Assembly (NCBI GenBank): GCA_008692225.1
Contig: VICG01000011.1
Coordinates: forward strand, 1,240,001 to 1,304,000
Source: Monilinia fructicola
Taxonomy: Eukaryota > Ascomycota > Leotiomycetes > Helotiales > Sclerotiniaceae
Length of the DNA: 64,000 nucleotides
Direction of reading: 5' to 3'
The translations under genes were made by a program, and so were the position numbers. Positions 24,839-36,833 of this stretch are shown here, piece by piece. The first letter of the stretch is position 1. Each line of letters begins with the position of its first letter. Under the pieces are notes generated by a model. The model saw only the letters and a list, made by a program, of their open reading frames with translations. It searched no databases and was not told where the DNA came from.

Positions 24839-27674
24839 ATGCCTTCGATGCGTCTCAACCAGCGTGACGACGATTACGATATTTCAGAAATTGATGTGAC
24901 CGAGATAGAAAGCGTTGATCTCTCAGATACTCCCAAGTCCACGGCAAATACAATCGCTTCTGGTTCCCCTGGATTCGACGCGATGAATGGTAATCATTCG
25001 GAGGCTATCTCGGCATCATCGAATACAAGCCCAAATGGTCAAGTCATCGATATTGACACCCAATCACTACCCGAGAAACAAGTCAATGGAGAAGAGAGGT
25101 TCAAGATGGTGTTAGAGTCTCTGAAGAAGGATAAGGGGCCAACACAGATTTTTGGGGACAGAGTTGAGAAGTCCACCACCATAGAAATGGAGCCTACAAT
25201 CGACCGTTCGGAAATGTCATCAAATTCATTGAAGAGAAAATCATCCCCAAGTGAATCTCCCCAAAATACATCCACAAGCCCTACAGCACATAGGCCACAT
25301 CGTCGTTCAGATATTGCTACGCCGAGGCAGCCCACTGCAGCGGTTTCTGAGCGTCAGTCTAACACCCATCATATTTTATCCGGTCAACATAAATCACCAT
25401 CTGAGTTGAGGAAGATCGAACAAGAAGCCACTCTTTTAAGAGAAGCATTACTGCATGTGTCAACCGAGGCGATGCAAACAGTATTGCGCGAGCAGTGGAG
25501 AAACTTTCTGTTTACAAATGCAGATGATCAGCATATCACATTCGTTTTGCGAGCTGGATTGAAAAATGCCAATCCAAGTTCTCTGGCGCGAGTTTTTAAA
25601 GACTCTGGTGTGATGAAAGAAACTTTCGTGGAAGCCATCAGCAGCAAACAGCCCGTCGTCGCCAAGGTTCTCAGGAGTGCTTCTGCAAATCAAATTTCAG
25701 ATCTCGTACCCGGCAAGATTCTCGACCAAGCTCTGGCAGAGAGATTGAAGAGTGTTCCAGCAAAAACACTTATCCGATGGTTAGCTGAGGCTGATAGACT
25801 TGGCTATAGCCTTGATGATATTCTGGACGAAAATGACGAGACGGTTATTCCAAAGATCCCTAGTAGGGCACAGAGTTATGAAGATGTTGATACAGAGATG
25901 GCATATGATGAACCAAAAAACCCTGAACGGCCATCGTTGGATCCACTTATGGCTGAGCAGCAACGAATCACTGCCCTTCAGAAGGCTCAAGTTGGGACCC
26001 AACAACATGCAGTTGCTGATTTGCGATGTCCCACCTGCACTTATAGGTTTGATACTGTTAGAGGGTATAACTTTGTGAGTTTTCTTGAGACTGTGAGTTG
26101 ATATCAAAGCTAACAGGGATAAAGCATCGGTCGAAGAATATATGTACGAAAGCTCAACCTCCTGGGTTGAAATTTTATTGCAGCAATTGTGCGCAAGGTT
26201 TCACAACTAAGCAAGGAATGCTCTACGTATGTTTCACCCTCATTAATCTGGAGACTTGGCTAATTTGTCAAAGCATGAAAAGAAACGCGTCTGTCTCGGG
26301 GAAGAAGGAGAGGACGACGAGGAAGTCCTCTTTTCCGACCACTTTGACCGTATGGCAGCCTTTGAAAGCCGACTTCTTGTCACGCATTCGCCGCGCGATC
26401 AATATTTAACCGATCTCAATGCCAGTTTGCACTCTGAGCACTACCCGCATGGTCTGCATAGCCCAAACACTTCGGTACCAATTCGCAATATCCCTAGACC
26501 ACCTCTTCACACGCCTGTCGGATCAAAGAATGCTGCATCAATCATCGCTGCCTCTCCCCTAGAAGATGGGGCTCGACAATCACCATCCGAGTTGACTCCT
26601 AAGAAACTTGCCGCTTTAGAATCTGCTCTCCAGAAAATCGAAGATAAATACCTTGCAGATAAAGCTGCAATCCCGGCCGACTGGCCTGCAGATAAACGAG
26701 AGGCACGACTCATTTCTCTTAAGAATGGAAATGCGTCTCGTAAATCTCAAATTCGCAAATCATTTGGTGTCACTCTTCGCATGCGTGATAAAGATAAGGA
26801 AGCAAAGAAGAGACGTGAGACTTTTGGGACAAGTGCACAGTCTTCTGGTGATGATCGATTTGAGACCTATCATTCGATCCCGCCAATTACTGGCTATCCT
26901 TTGAGTACTGAGCAGCTTGGTCAGCGTCAACATCCCAACAATACCAGAATGGAGATGGGGGATGCGAGGCCGGTTACGGGCTTCTCGCCCATCAATGCTC
27001 AACCACAACATCAACCACATCCACAAGCACAACCAGGTCATCAGATGACGCAATACTCGGTCCCTTCAAATACTCAAGGGTTCCTCCCCAGCTTTCCACC
27101 ACTCCGATCTTATTCCCGACCTGGCCAACACATCAGTCCCTATGGCAACGGACCGGCTTCAGAACAGGACTACGGGGGGGAAGATTATGCAAACAAGAGA
27201 ATCAAGAGAAACTCCACTGCAGGCATGAGCCGAGAAGAAGAAGAACGAAGTCGACATTTTGCACCCTCGGATTCGACGCCCATGGCCGCGCGAGGGAGAA
27301 GTCCATCGGGCTCACAGGTGAGAGGGGGAGTCGCGGGTCCGGACGGCTTTCGAACGATGCGAGAAGGTGATCATCGACCCACTTCGTCGGGCTCGAATGG
27401 CGTACACGGGCAGGAGAATTTGGCGCGGCCGGTCAAGAGAGTGCCGACGAAGGGGTCGCAGAGGAATTGGGAGGCACTCAATGGGAGGGGCTCCGGGGCG
27501 GATACGGGCGTCTTGATGAGTGTGGAGGGTGGGGAAAATGGCCACACGGTCATGGAACAGCGGGTTCGAGGACAGCTTGCAGGCTCGCGGGGCTTGAATG
27601 TTGTGGATTTGATCAGCGAGGATGGGAGCACGGGAGCTTCGGGCGATAGCGGGGATGAGCACGCCCCTTCTTGA
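24839..27674 (+). CDS. Large nuclear-type protein with paired Cys/His zinc-finger-like motifs
   Basis: Three exons (24839-26074, 26125-26226, 26274-27674) give about 912 aa. The N-terminal ~200 residues are acidic and Ser/Thr-rich. A predicted helical region lies at about residues 185-335 (RKIEQEATLLREALLHV onward). Two related metal-binding units follow near residue 400: CPTCTYRFDTVRGYNFHRS with a later Cys, and CSNCAQGFTTKQGMLYHEKK followed by RVC. Both are C-x2-C...H-x4-C-like and are completed exactly at the splice junctions. The remainder is Ser/Pro/Gln-rich and ends with ISEDGSTGASGDSGDEHAPS. It could be a chromatin or transcription factor, but I do not recognise the family. The first intron skips an AG right after the branch point (see findings). 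Confidence 0.85.
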
Positions 27675-28045
27675 ATGCGGGGAACCTTGGGCATTGGTGT
27701 TATTGGGTGGGGAACAGGGAGCGCGTTGCGTTGCGTTGCGTTGTGATGGATGGATTTTCGATTTGTTGATGCGGCCGTGCCTTTTCATCTTTCGTTTCTC
27801 TCTGCCCGAGCGAGATTTGCGCTCTTTTTGAATTGCGAAATATACCTACCTACCTACCTACCTACCTTCTCCTCCTCCTTCATTTCGAGAAATTCCCTTT
27901 CTCCCTCCATAGTTACATGATTTCGAATCTTAGCCCTTCCAAATAAACTAATTGACAGACTGCGTTTCCCCTCGCTTTATCTCCGTAGACTTACCCCCCC
28001 CCTGTATCCCAATCCCCTATTGCCATGCCATGTGACCGTGGCACG

Positions 28046-28073
28046 TCTCTCTCTCTCTCTCTCTCTCTCTCTC
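28046..28073. repeat. (CT)n microsatellite
   Basis: About thirteen CT units. Confidence 0.95.
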
Positions 28074-29152
28074 GCCCCTTGCTAATAAATAGCCTTTCAC
28101 GATACGGGGAAATCCTGCAATCGACCAATGCACGCATATCTTGTGTGTGCATCTCCCATCTACGACATTCTCGCTCCGAGCGAGCAAGCGAGCGCCGTCA
28201 CTTTTATCTTCCGCCGCAGATTACATATATATCGATGGGACGGACCGGTTAATACGCTGGATGCATGTTTTTTCCCCCGGGCTTGATTTTTGATTTTTGG
28301 GGGGAGTGGAGAGGGGTGGGGAAGGAGGGGAGAGCTCGCGTTTTTCCGCTGGATTTCGTGGGCTTGTGTGCGGGCAAGTTGGCAGATGGATACTCATCCA
28401 GACGACTCATTCCGGATTCGGAGATGTGAAATTCGCGATGTGTGGATGGATGTGTGGATGGGTGGGTGGATTTTTGGTCGAGGTGTTTGTTACATAGGGG
28501 AGAGGGGGGAGAGGAGAGGAGGCTAGATCTCTCGTGTTGTAGCTACGTTTTTCTATATTACCAAGCTGAGCTAGGCTAATTGGGTTTCATCACCTTATAT
28601 TCGTGCGTGCGAAGTTCGGTCTCCTTGGTGGGATGGGATTGCCTGGTATATGTGTATTTGAGGATATATGGGGATTTATTGTTTTTCTCGTTCTTTTACT
28701 TGGAGGGAGAGGGTGGGAGATGGAGATGGAGATGGAGATGGAGGGTGATAAGGTAAGAAAGGTAAGCTATGGTCGGAAGTATGGGGGTTAATTATGGGTT
28801 TGGAGTAGGGTACTGGGGGAGGTGTTTTATTCTGTTTTGTTTTGTTTTGCTTTGCTTTGCTTTTGTTTTATTGAGTTTTATTCAATTCTTGGTTGGTTCG
28901 TGGCTTGATGGATGCAAATATAGAGTAGCTGGAGATAGATAAATAGATAGATGGATGTTAGGTTTGGGTACGCGGATACGGAGTCTTAGATCTAGATGTT
29001 GGTTCTACTATTTCTCGATAGGTCGTGGATTGTTTGGAATGAGGTACTTAGTAGGTATTAGGTATTAGGTAGATAGGTGTTGGTGTTGGTGTTGGTATTA
29101 GTGTTAGTGTTAGAGTGTGATTTGGGGGATAAGTTGATTGCGACGTGATCAT

Positions 29153-29217
29153 CTCTATCTATCTGTCTATCTAGATGGATGAATAGATACCTAGACAGAT
29201 AGATAGATAGACAGATA
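29153..29217. repeat. ATCT/AGAT near-palindrome
   Basis: TCTATCTATCTGTCTATCTAG is followed after about 15 bases by CTAGACAGATAGATAGATAG, so the transcript or single strand could fold into a long hairpin. Confidence 0.8.
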
Positions 29218-30618
29218 CATCCATATTCAACACTGAAACATTTCATGGGCCAATTTATTTTCACATGGATCGCCAACTTTCCTCGAGCTAATTAGATGTT
29301 ATGTTTTTGCGGGAAAAGAGGCAGGTAGGCATGTCATCATAGAATATGAGCAAATTGATCCGATTACCCTGAAATTGGCGATAGGGACGATACAATATCA
29401 CCTCCATCTTCACCTTCCTGTCTTGTGGCTCCTCGTCTCTCCTTACTTTGTCGTGATATCTTCATCCTCCAACCCCCAAATCCCCGGTTTTCACCCCCAT
29501 ACAACCAACCAAGCACCAAAGCAATCCTCCCGACTCGCCAAGCCCCCCAAGCGCATCCCGCCCCCACACTCTCTGCGCCCGAACCTCCTTCTCCATCCGG
29601 CAGCCTCCCCCCAAAATTCTTGGTATTTCTTGGTCGTCCTTGGTAATTGCTGCGTGTGGAAGTCCAAGCCTGGCCAAGACGTCGTTTGCAGATATCTCGG
29701 CGATGTGAATTTTCCCGGCCGGGAGATTGGCGGCTTGAATTATGTGGGGAGGGGTGACTATCTTGTTGTTTGGGGGAGGAGAGCGGGGGGGTGCATTCAA
29801 TGATTGGATGGTGGGATAAACGGAAATGTCGAGAGATATGTCGAGAGATAGAGATGTAACGAGCAATGCCGAGAGACAGCGTGGAAAAGTGTGGGAGTGG
29901 ATGGGAGGTGAGGTGCAAGGTATTTGAGGAGAGGGAATTGGGAAGTTGGTGGATGGAGAAGGTAGGTGGTGTATTGGGGTACTGGTGTACTGATATGAGA
30001 CGGCGTATAAATGTAATGTAAGGGTTGTTGCGACATGGTATGTGAGGGTAATGCCGAGTGTGATGTGGTGGGATTATCACAAATGTGCAGGTGATTAGGC
30101 GGAGGATGGGATGGGTTGGGATGCTACTATGATATTGATATTCATATTCATACTGGTGTAGATATAGATATAAGTATGAGACAGTGAGTTACTCGATACA
30201 TTTTGGCTAATGGGCCGCGCGTATATTTATTAATGAGATGCGTGTACTTTATGGATATAGCTAAAAATACCATCTCAATCCCATCCAGTGATTATTGATC
30301 CCATCCCATAAATAAAGATTTAATGACCTCCTTCATGCTTCAGAATTACTTCCTACTGGCTGCTGCGCATGCACTCTCTCACAAGCTCCAAACCTCGAAT
30401 TACTAGAGATAATATATCCCATTGCCTTCTGCTTTGGGGTTACAATAGGCTGCCCGAGGTGGTATACTATAGAAATATCCCTATAGCCGAGCCTACCCAC
30501 AGATCAGATCAAGAAGGAGATAAGATGGCCACTTCATCCTACTTCATGAAGCTATCGACGATACCGAATAGGCAAGTGATAATACTCGGGATTCGATCGA
30601 CAAGATGAATTTCGCGAA

Positions 30619-30626
30619 TATAAAAA
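30619..30626 (+). promoter_or_regulatory. TATA box of the trypsin gene
   Basis: TATAAAAA lies 93 bases upstream of the trypsin start codon, a normal distance for a strongly expressed, inducible fungal gene. Confidence 0.6.
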
Positions 30627-30711
30627 CCTGAGCCACAGCCACTCTCTGATACTCAAACCATAACTCCACATCTCCTGTTCTCACTCTCTATACTACACAC
30701 CAGTGTTCACC

Positions 30712-31701
30712 ATGGCACCACTCCTCAACCTTGCACTCGTTCTTGCGATGCCCATCCTTTCTCTGGCAGCCGCTCTCCCAGCTGATCTCGTGGATCGTGC
30801 TTCGACTCAAGTGGGAACACCAGAGATCGTAGGTGGAACTACTGCTTCTCTCGGTGAATTCCCCTACATTGTCAGTCTATCCTACAGTGGATCCCATTTC
30901 TGTGGAGGGGTCTTGCTCAATGCCTACACCGTTCTCACAGCAGCTCATTGCTCTGTAAGCTACTCTGCCTCATCTGTCAAAGTTCGCGCAGGAACCTTGG
31001 TAAGCTGTTTTCATCTTCCCCTTGTAATTTAAAGCATACGACAAATTCGATAGAGCATGCTTTCGACATCTCGCACTCCCATTTTCTTTGTCAAGTATAG
31101 ATATATATTGACTCGTGTACAGACTTGGGCGTCTGGTGGCACATTAGTCGGCGTTAGCAAGATTGTTGTCCATCCTTCCTACAGCTCGTCAACAATCAAC
31201 AACGACATTGCACTTTGGCACCTGTCGACTGCTCTCCCAGCCAGTTCCACCATCGGCTATGCAACCTTGCCAGTTCAAGGTTCTGATCCCGTGGCTGGTT
31301 CTACGACCACAGTCGCAGGCTGGTATGTACACTCGATTGATATGAACTAGATCCGAAAGAAGTGCTAATATGTTCCCAGGGGTCTCACGAGCGAGTCTGG
31401 ATCTACCTTACCATCAGCTTTGAGAAAGGTTTCGGTTCCAGTCATCTCGCGTGCTGCGTGTCAAGCTGAATATGGTACATCGGCCGTTACAACCAATATG
31501 TGGTGTGCAGGATTGGCTGCCGGTGGCAAGGACTCCTGCTCTGGTGACAGTGGTGGACCAATTATTGATGCAACTACTGGTGTTTTGGAGGGAACTGTTT
31601 CATGGGGCCAAGGATGTGCAGAGGCAGGTTACGCTGGTGTTTACGCCAGGGTAGGCAACTATGTTACTTATATCAATTCCAATCTCTGGAATTCTTTGTA
31701 G
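30712..31701 (+). CDS. Secreted trypsin-like serine protease
   Basis: Three exons (30712-30999, 31123-31322, 31380-31701) give 269 aa. The start has a strong context (CACCATGGC); an upstream in-frame GTG is not used. A signal peptide covers roughly residues 1-21. A short propeptide ends before IVGG at residue 39, the usual mature N-terminus. The catalytic triad is His79 (LTAAHC), Asp124 (NNDIALWHL) and Ser220 (GDSGGP). The residue six before the serine is Asp214, so cleavage after Lys/Arg is expected. Cysteines pair as in the S1 family. The first intron is unusually long for the window (123 nt) and the second (57 nt) splits the Trp codon of AGWG. A TATA box lies upstream. In fungi such proteases degrade external protein and are often linked with plant or insect colonisation; that role is an inference here. 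Confidence 0.95.
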
Positions 31702-32054
31702 ATATTAGGAGGTGATGTGGTGGAAACTTCAAGCCTGGGACGTAGGATGGGATAAAATTTGGTAGCACGGAAGGTTGCATGGAAATTGGTAGTCGCGCAG
31801 CTGATATGGATTAGTTATTCTTAATCCAAAGAATGATGACGTTTTACTATAGCTTCTTCACATACCTATTAAATCCACTGTAACTGTGGCGCGGTAGAAT
31901 ATTCGAGAGAAAATGAATCACGAAATTCTGATCACATATTGACAGAAAGCATCTCCATAATCCTTTGATCTATTACTGGAAACTTGTTTCACTACCGGAC
32001 AAAAGTCCATACTTGAAAGTCTTCAGAAAATTGGATTCTAAATAATAAGAATTT
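31702..32054. other. Convergent 3' flank between trypsin and permease genes
   Basis: The two genes converge here. The stretch is AT-rich with no coding frame. A near-perfect short inverted repeat, ATTTTCATGAATCATGAAAAT, lies at 32049-32070; it overlaps the end of the permease frame. Confidence 0.5.
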
Positions 32055-33893
32055 TCATGAATCATGAAAATTCATTCCGTAGCTTTGCACTCTTAGAAAA
32101 AAAGAAATGATGGAGAATTGGAGATATCTTACCAGTGCTTCTTCACTTTCATACTCTCCACTTGTTCCTTCATACATTTTGTGTCGATATTGTAACCTGC
32201 CTCGTGAGCACCAATCAATGCCTACGATACAAGATAATATGCAGTAAATGACACTGATATAATTCATATCTATTGTAACATCAGTATATCTTGTGATTAT
32301 ATTATCATGAAGACTTACTTGATCCGGTCACTGGAAGGTGTATTGGGAATGAGAACCTGGTGGAATGTTAGATTTTGCTCGCACAAGCTGGTACTGATAA
32401 CTTACATGATGAGCGCAAACAGTGTCCAGAAAATTGTTACTATGTTAGCAAAATGGCCAAAATTGCCGAGCCAAAAGGGCCCGTGTGAAATCTCATCGCG
32501 GCCCTTATGAAGGAGGCACAGGAGAGGAATAGTGTAGGATAGATACGGGAGGACAATACATCCAATGATCATACTATGATTCGAGTTAGAGTTCACCTCT
32601 ATCTCTGTATCGATACGTATCAGACTCACCTATTGAAAGCAGTCGTTGAAATCAAATACAAACATCCCAGGAAAGCAACGATTATCGTGCTCACGGCATG
32701 TGCTCGCAGTGGCACGTCCAATTTTACATTGATCTTCGCCAAAGACTCATGGAATGGAGCACCTCCATCTCGAGCAAAAGTCCAGCAGAGCCGCGATTGC
32801 CAAGTATGACATGCAATGAGACAACCAATACCAGTTATCATGATGAAAGACTCCAGAAGAATTGCAACAAATTTGTTGCCAACAGACTGGTAGAATAGTT
32901 CCAGGATTGGTACTCCTGTAAGGGTGCCTACGATTGTATCAAACTTGTTGAGACTGAAGAACATCGCAACAACGAAGAACCACGCGGTTGTAAAGCCAAT
33001 CGCAATGGTAGCCATGATAGATATTGGTATCACTACTTCTGGTTGATGAACTTCTTCTGCTAGATGCACAGCACTATCAAGACAAGAAAATGCCCAGTTT
33101 GTGTTTACGAGACCAACAATGAAGGCTATGGCGTTATTTGACCATCCAGTGTTGTTAATGAATGTTGCGAAGACAAATTTAATGTCTTGATGCGTTGGGG
33201 CTTGTGACGGCACGTAAATCAAAATAGCCGTAAAGGATAAAAGAGATGTGTAAAGAGTGACTGTCCCAAGCGTTGGAAGTATTTTGCCGTAACAATTGAA
33301 CATAAAGGCAAAGATATTGATCACTTGGTATGCAATAAAAACATGCCATTCATGAATATCACTGTCAATGAGTCAGTTTGATAACTGGAGACGGACAGCT
33401 CTTGGACTCACAAAGTTGGATGATTTAGTTGCCAGCACCCAACTGCTGCGGAGCCAACTGCCAAACATACGCTCGCTGATGCAAACAGAGATCCAGCCCA
33501 AGCACAATAGCCAGTCACGAACGACAAAAGTCTAGCATACTTCTTGGGTGCTAGTTCCATAGTCCAAAAATGTTGTCCTGCAGCATTTGGCATTGCACTT
33601 ACCAGTTCTGACAACGAACAGCCTATGCAAACACTAATAAGGGCGACAAGAGGTATACCATATACAAAAAGTGCAGGACCACCGGAATCAATCCCTGTGA
33701 TGAAGGCACTGGAGATTCCGAACCATGAGTTTGTGATAGAGAATCCTTCGCCTAATATTGACCACACGGTAAATTTACGGCGCATATCGTGATTACTAAT
33801 GCCTTCATCTCGTCTTGTTGCGTGAGGGATCAGATCTGGCGTGTAGATGGTGGCAGTGGGTGACGAAATGTCGTCAAGCTTTGGAATCTCCAT
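32055..33893 (-). CDS. Amino acid/choline-type permease (APC superfamily)
   Basis: Five exons (33893-33412, 33361-32630, 32573-32406, 32356-32319, 32269-32055) give about 544 aa. After a hydrophilic N-terminus of about 45 residues come about twelve membrane segments. TM1 carries FSITNSWFGISSAF, and CSLSELVSAMPNAAGQHFW matches the Hnm1/Uga4 branch of the fungal permeases, which import choline or GABA and related amino compounds. Other landmarks are NTNWAFSCLDSAVHLAEEV and ARDGGAPFHESLAKIN. The late segment FSFPIHLPVTGS-x-MNYISVIY spans two introns and restores a conserved motif. Introns are 49-56 nt, and exon 4 is only 38 nt. The exact substrate is not clear. The C-terminal ~25 residues may include a further intron (a GTAAGA donor is present near 32133), so the stop at 32055 is the least certain part. 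Confidence 0.88.
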
Positions 33894-35458
33894 CGTATTG
33901 AAATCCTGTGATGTCTTGAGATCTTGGGATCTTGAGACGTAATAGAATTATCTATGTAGAGGAATCGCATGGGGCTTCACATTAGTGAATGGTGATGGGT
34001 TTCTCAATCACGGGTTATGGCTGAGAGTGTTGGCTTGCCGGATGGTATCTAAGGGGGAGGATGTCTGGAAAATAGAGTTTTTCAAAATGCACTCATCTGG
34101 CACCCGTAGATAGACCGATAGAGCCGCGTTCATGAGAATAAATGAATAAAGCCACAGACATTGGAGGAGATGCAATACTATCTTCATATCAAGACCTCGT
34201 GATATCAAGAGATTTCCTATTGCGGTAATTTGTTCCATCGACCACCCACTTGTGAGTGGAAGATGAGTAGAAAGGAGACGCGCTGTAGATAGGAGGCTTG
34301 AACCTCAAAATCTTATCGCTATCATTGCTTTAACTCGTAGCATTTAGGACTAGGATGCAAGGTTGCTTTGAGAAGCAGAAACAATCCAATACCGTCAATG
34401 CGATACGAGAGTTTCGTCCAGATTTTGATGTTGTGAGATTGTTCATGAATCATGATGTTTCAAAGCTGGTATGAAATACTTGGTATCGGTTCACGTGCAA
34501 TATTCTGGTTAGTTTCATTCTCACCGTGTTTCTCTTGAATAGCCACATGCCGGGTCGTGTTTCTGATTCATCTTATTCATCTTAGGATAAAACAGTAGAT
34601 ACGATATATGACCCGCACGCGATTTGTCGATAAAATGTTCAGAAGTTCCCGGGGAATGAAGGATCGTAAAGAGGGATATCGTGTGATGCGACAATACCAT
34701 GGCACCGATGCTGTCAGCTGAGTCTGTCAGGTCGAATCTGACCATAATTCTTTGCGGACATCAAGCTATATATCTCCCACGTTTCCGAACTATTGGGATA
34801 TATAAGAATTTGACATGAAGTGGGTTGACATAAAACTTGATGTCTTCGATGGATCCTTGTCTTCCTTTTGGTCGGAAGGCGTCATGGAGAGTAGCAGAAG
34901 ATGAAGATGAGAAACCTCTAACCTCTAGGGGAGTACCATGACCAAAACGAAATCTTCTCAAAAACCTGGGGGAATACAAGACATCTAAGGGCTGAGAACC
35001 GGCTCTTACAGCTCTTTAGTACCCTTAAGCTTCTTTGCAACGTTCAAATGTCCACGTTGATAACCCGACGCCGACACTCTTGATGTTCGTCCTTAGATAT
35101 AGATAGATAACTGCCGACTGGATGGTTTCTAGGATGGGATGGACGGTTCCATTGGATGCATGCACCTGTTTGAAGACAAAACGAGCGTTGAAAGAACGTT
35201 GGCCAGGTGGATATCTATATATCACGTGTGATCCACGTGATATTAGAACTAGACCTACTAGTAGTACTTAAGAAAAGACTTCGATGATGAATATTGTAGG
35301 TTGAAGTTTCACTCTGGGAGGGAGGAATTCCAAATGGATTGTTGGGTGTCATTCTTCTTAATAACTAACACCTTTCTTTGTATGAGATTGAGATTGGAAC
35401 TCAGTTTGTAGATGGCAAAAATTATTCGAGACGAACAGCAAAAAAAATAGCAAAATAT
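33894..35458. other. Intergenic between permease and tRNA
   Basis: The permease promoter should lie just upstream of 33893. Several short frames exist, but none is supported by domain or codon pattern. No repeats of note. Confidence 0.5.
35440..35447 (-). terminator. RNA polymerase III terminator of tRNA-Ser
   Basis: On the minus strand a run of eight T follows about 11 bases after the tRNA 3' end. That is the expected Pol III stop. Confidence 0.8.
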
Positions 35459-35558
35459 CGACACCTGTGTGATTCGAACACACGCTCCCGAAGGAAATGC
35501 CTAACCCACTGCTTTTGCAAGTAGCAGGGCATCGCGTTAACCACTCCGCCAAAGTGCC
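35459..35558 (-). tRNA. tRNA-Ser(GCT) with a 19-nt intron
   Basis: The 100-base gene folds as a class II tRNA. The acceptor stem GGCACTT pairs with AGGTGTC and the discriminator base is G. The D-arm contains GGCGGAGTGGTTAACGC. The anticodon stem ATGCC pairs with GGCAT, and the loop reads CTGCTA followed by the intron and the final A, so the anticodon is GCT. The intron (19 bases, one base 3' of the anticodon) contains AGCAG, which can pair with the anticodon region as in known pre-tRNA introns. A variable arm TTCCTTCGGGA and a T-arm GTGTG-TTCGAAT-CACAC follow. A Pol III T-run lies downstream. CCA is not encoded. Confidence 0.95.
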
Positions 35559-35678
35559 AGGTTTGATGCTGATTCGACAAACATTTACATATACATAGTT
35601 ATTGTTTTGGTCTTGTGGGGAAATCGAAGTGGGGCTATGGGGTTATCGATAAGATCCATGGATATATCTTTCGAGTAT

Positions 35679-35756
35679 CTCCTTCTCCTTCTCCCTCTCC
35701 TTCTCCCTCTCCTTCTCCCTCTCCTTCTCCCTCTCCTTCTCTTTCTCTTTCTCCTT
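35679..35756. repeat. CCTTCTCCCTCT minisatellite
   Basis: Five or six 12-base units of CTCCTTCTCCCT, ending in CTTTCT variants. The plus strand is purely pyrimidine for about 78 bases. Confidence 0.9.
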
Positions 35757-36070
35757 CATACACAATATCTCCTTTTCTCTTTCTACCTACTAGGTAATCA
35801 TTGTTGATGAAGTATTTCCATATGAATTACAATGATACTTCATTTCTATAAAATGAGACATTCAAGGATCTTTCTTCCTTTATCTTTTGCTGCAATTTGC
35901 AAGGTCAAGCAGCGCTGTGGAGGCTATGCTTGAACATTCGCAGCAGCCTTTGTGTGATATGGCCAGATCCTGAAAATAATCACATTTCGTAGAAAATATG
36001 ATTTGATAGCTAGCTCACTATCATCAATATCTAAAGAAAACACAGAAACAATTGCTTCAATATTATGTTT

Positions 36071-36345
36071 CTACTCGTTGAAGTCAACCTTGTCCGGAGA
36101 GCCCGTCGAAAGCCCTGTACTATGACCAGGAGTTAAAAGCTTATATCTTGGCAGAATCTTGTTCTTTTGCGCTTTTGTGATTGCTGTGTTCACAGATGTC
36201 GTATGACTAAAGTTAGCCGACACTGCAAACATCCGCCGCCAAGAGGCTCCAATACCGAGTACACTTTCGAAGTCATCCCGCATATAGTATTGTGGAAGAG
36301 CTTCTAGAATCTCATCGCCGACCTCACCGGCCTTACCGCACCTCT
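36071..36345 (-). pseudogene. Orphan 3'-terminal gene fragment
   Basis: On the minus strand an open frame starts after a stop near 36342 and ends at 36071. It reads CGKAGEVGDEILEALPQYYM, then DDFESVLGIGASWRRMFAVS, and ends GHSTGLSTGSPDKVDFNE. The composition is clearly protein-like and the frame has no good ATG until MRDDF at 36283. No upstream exon can be joined on the minus strand before the promoter of the next gene. I read it as the tail of a gene cut off by a rearrangement. The family is not recognised; it could also be a small real gene of 70 aa starting at 36283. Confidence 0.45.
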
Positions 36346-36833
36346 ATGTATTGTCTCATATAAGCAATGGGTAAAATATTCACGCTGGTGACAGATATTC
36401 TATCTATGAGAAGAAATATTGAGGCTCCACTAGACGTCTGGACATCAGTCAGTCAGTCAGCTACCTGCCTACCTCGTACTAGGTCTCCTTCAAATTTTAC
36501 TAGTGCTCAACGCCAAAATCTGGAATACTATGATATACTCTCCCGACTCTGGCTGAAATGTCTTCATCTTCTAAGATGAGACTCTACACAATCTGTTCCA
36601 ACATGCCTTGGAGCGGCTGCGCCAAAAGTGATAATATTTTACACAGCTACTGTGAGAGGACAGTCATTCTAGACTGGCGTTGAAAAGGTATATATATCAC
36701 TAACATCACAAATTCTTGATATCCAGACTTCAGATCATAATCACTCATCATCTAGACTTCAGATACACCAATTACTCAAAAAAATCAATTACCAATACAA
36801 AAGAATCTTCAAAATTTTCATACAAGAATCATC

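Larger units (their letters stand above)
27675..30618. other. Repeat-rich intergenic region
   Basis: It contains simple repeats: (GCGTT)n at 27723-27743, (CCTA)n at 27844-27867, (CT)n at 28046-28073, GGAGAT units near 28715-28742, TTTTG units near 28832-28862, GTTGGT/GTTAGT units at 29078-29112, and an ATCT/AGAT near-palindrome at 29153-29217. Long minus-strand frames at 29364-30080 overlap in two phases. One contains LPAGKIHIAEISANDVLARL, which looks protein-like, but there is no family match I can name, so I do not call it. Confidence 0.5.

Noticed and set aside
27723..27743. GCGTT repeat as a possible CRISPR-like array
   Set aside because: It is a plain pentanucleotide microsatellite with no spacers, and the genome is eukaryotic.
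29364..30080. A long minus-strand open frame (238 codons) with an overlapping one in another phase
   Set aside because: The sequence is low in complexity (His/Pro/Ser-rich), two phases are open at once, and no domain is recognisable. Simple-repeat DNA often yields such frames.
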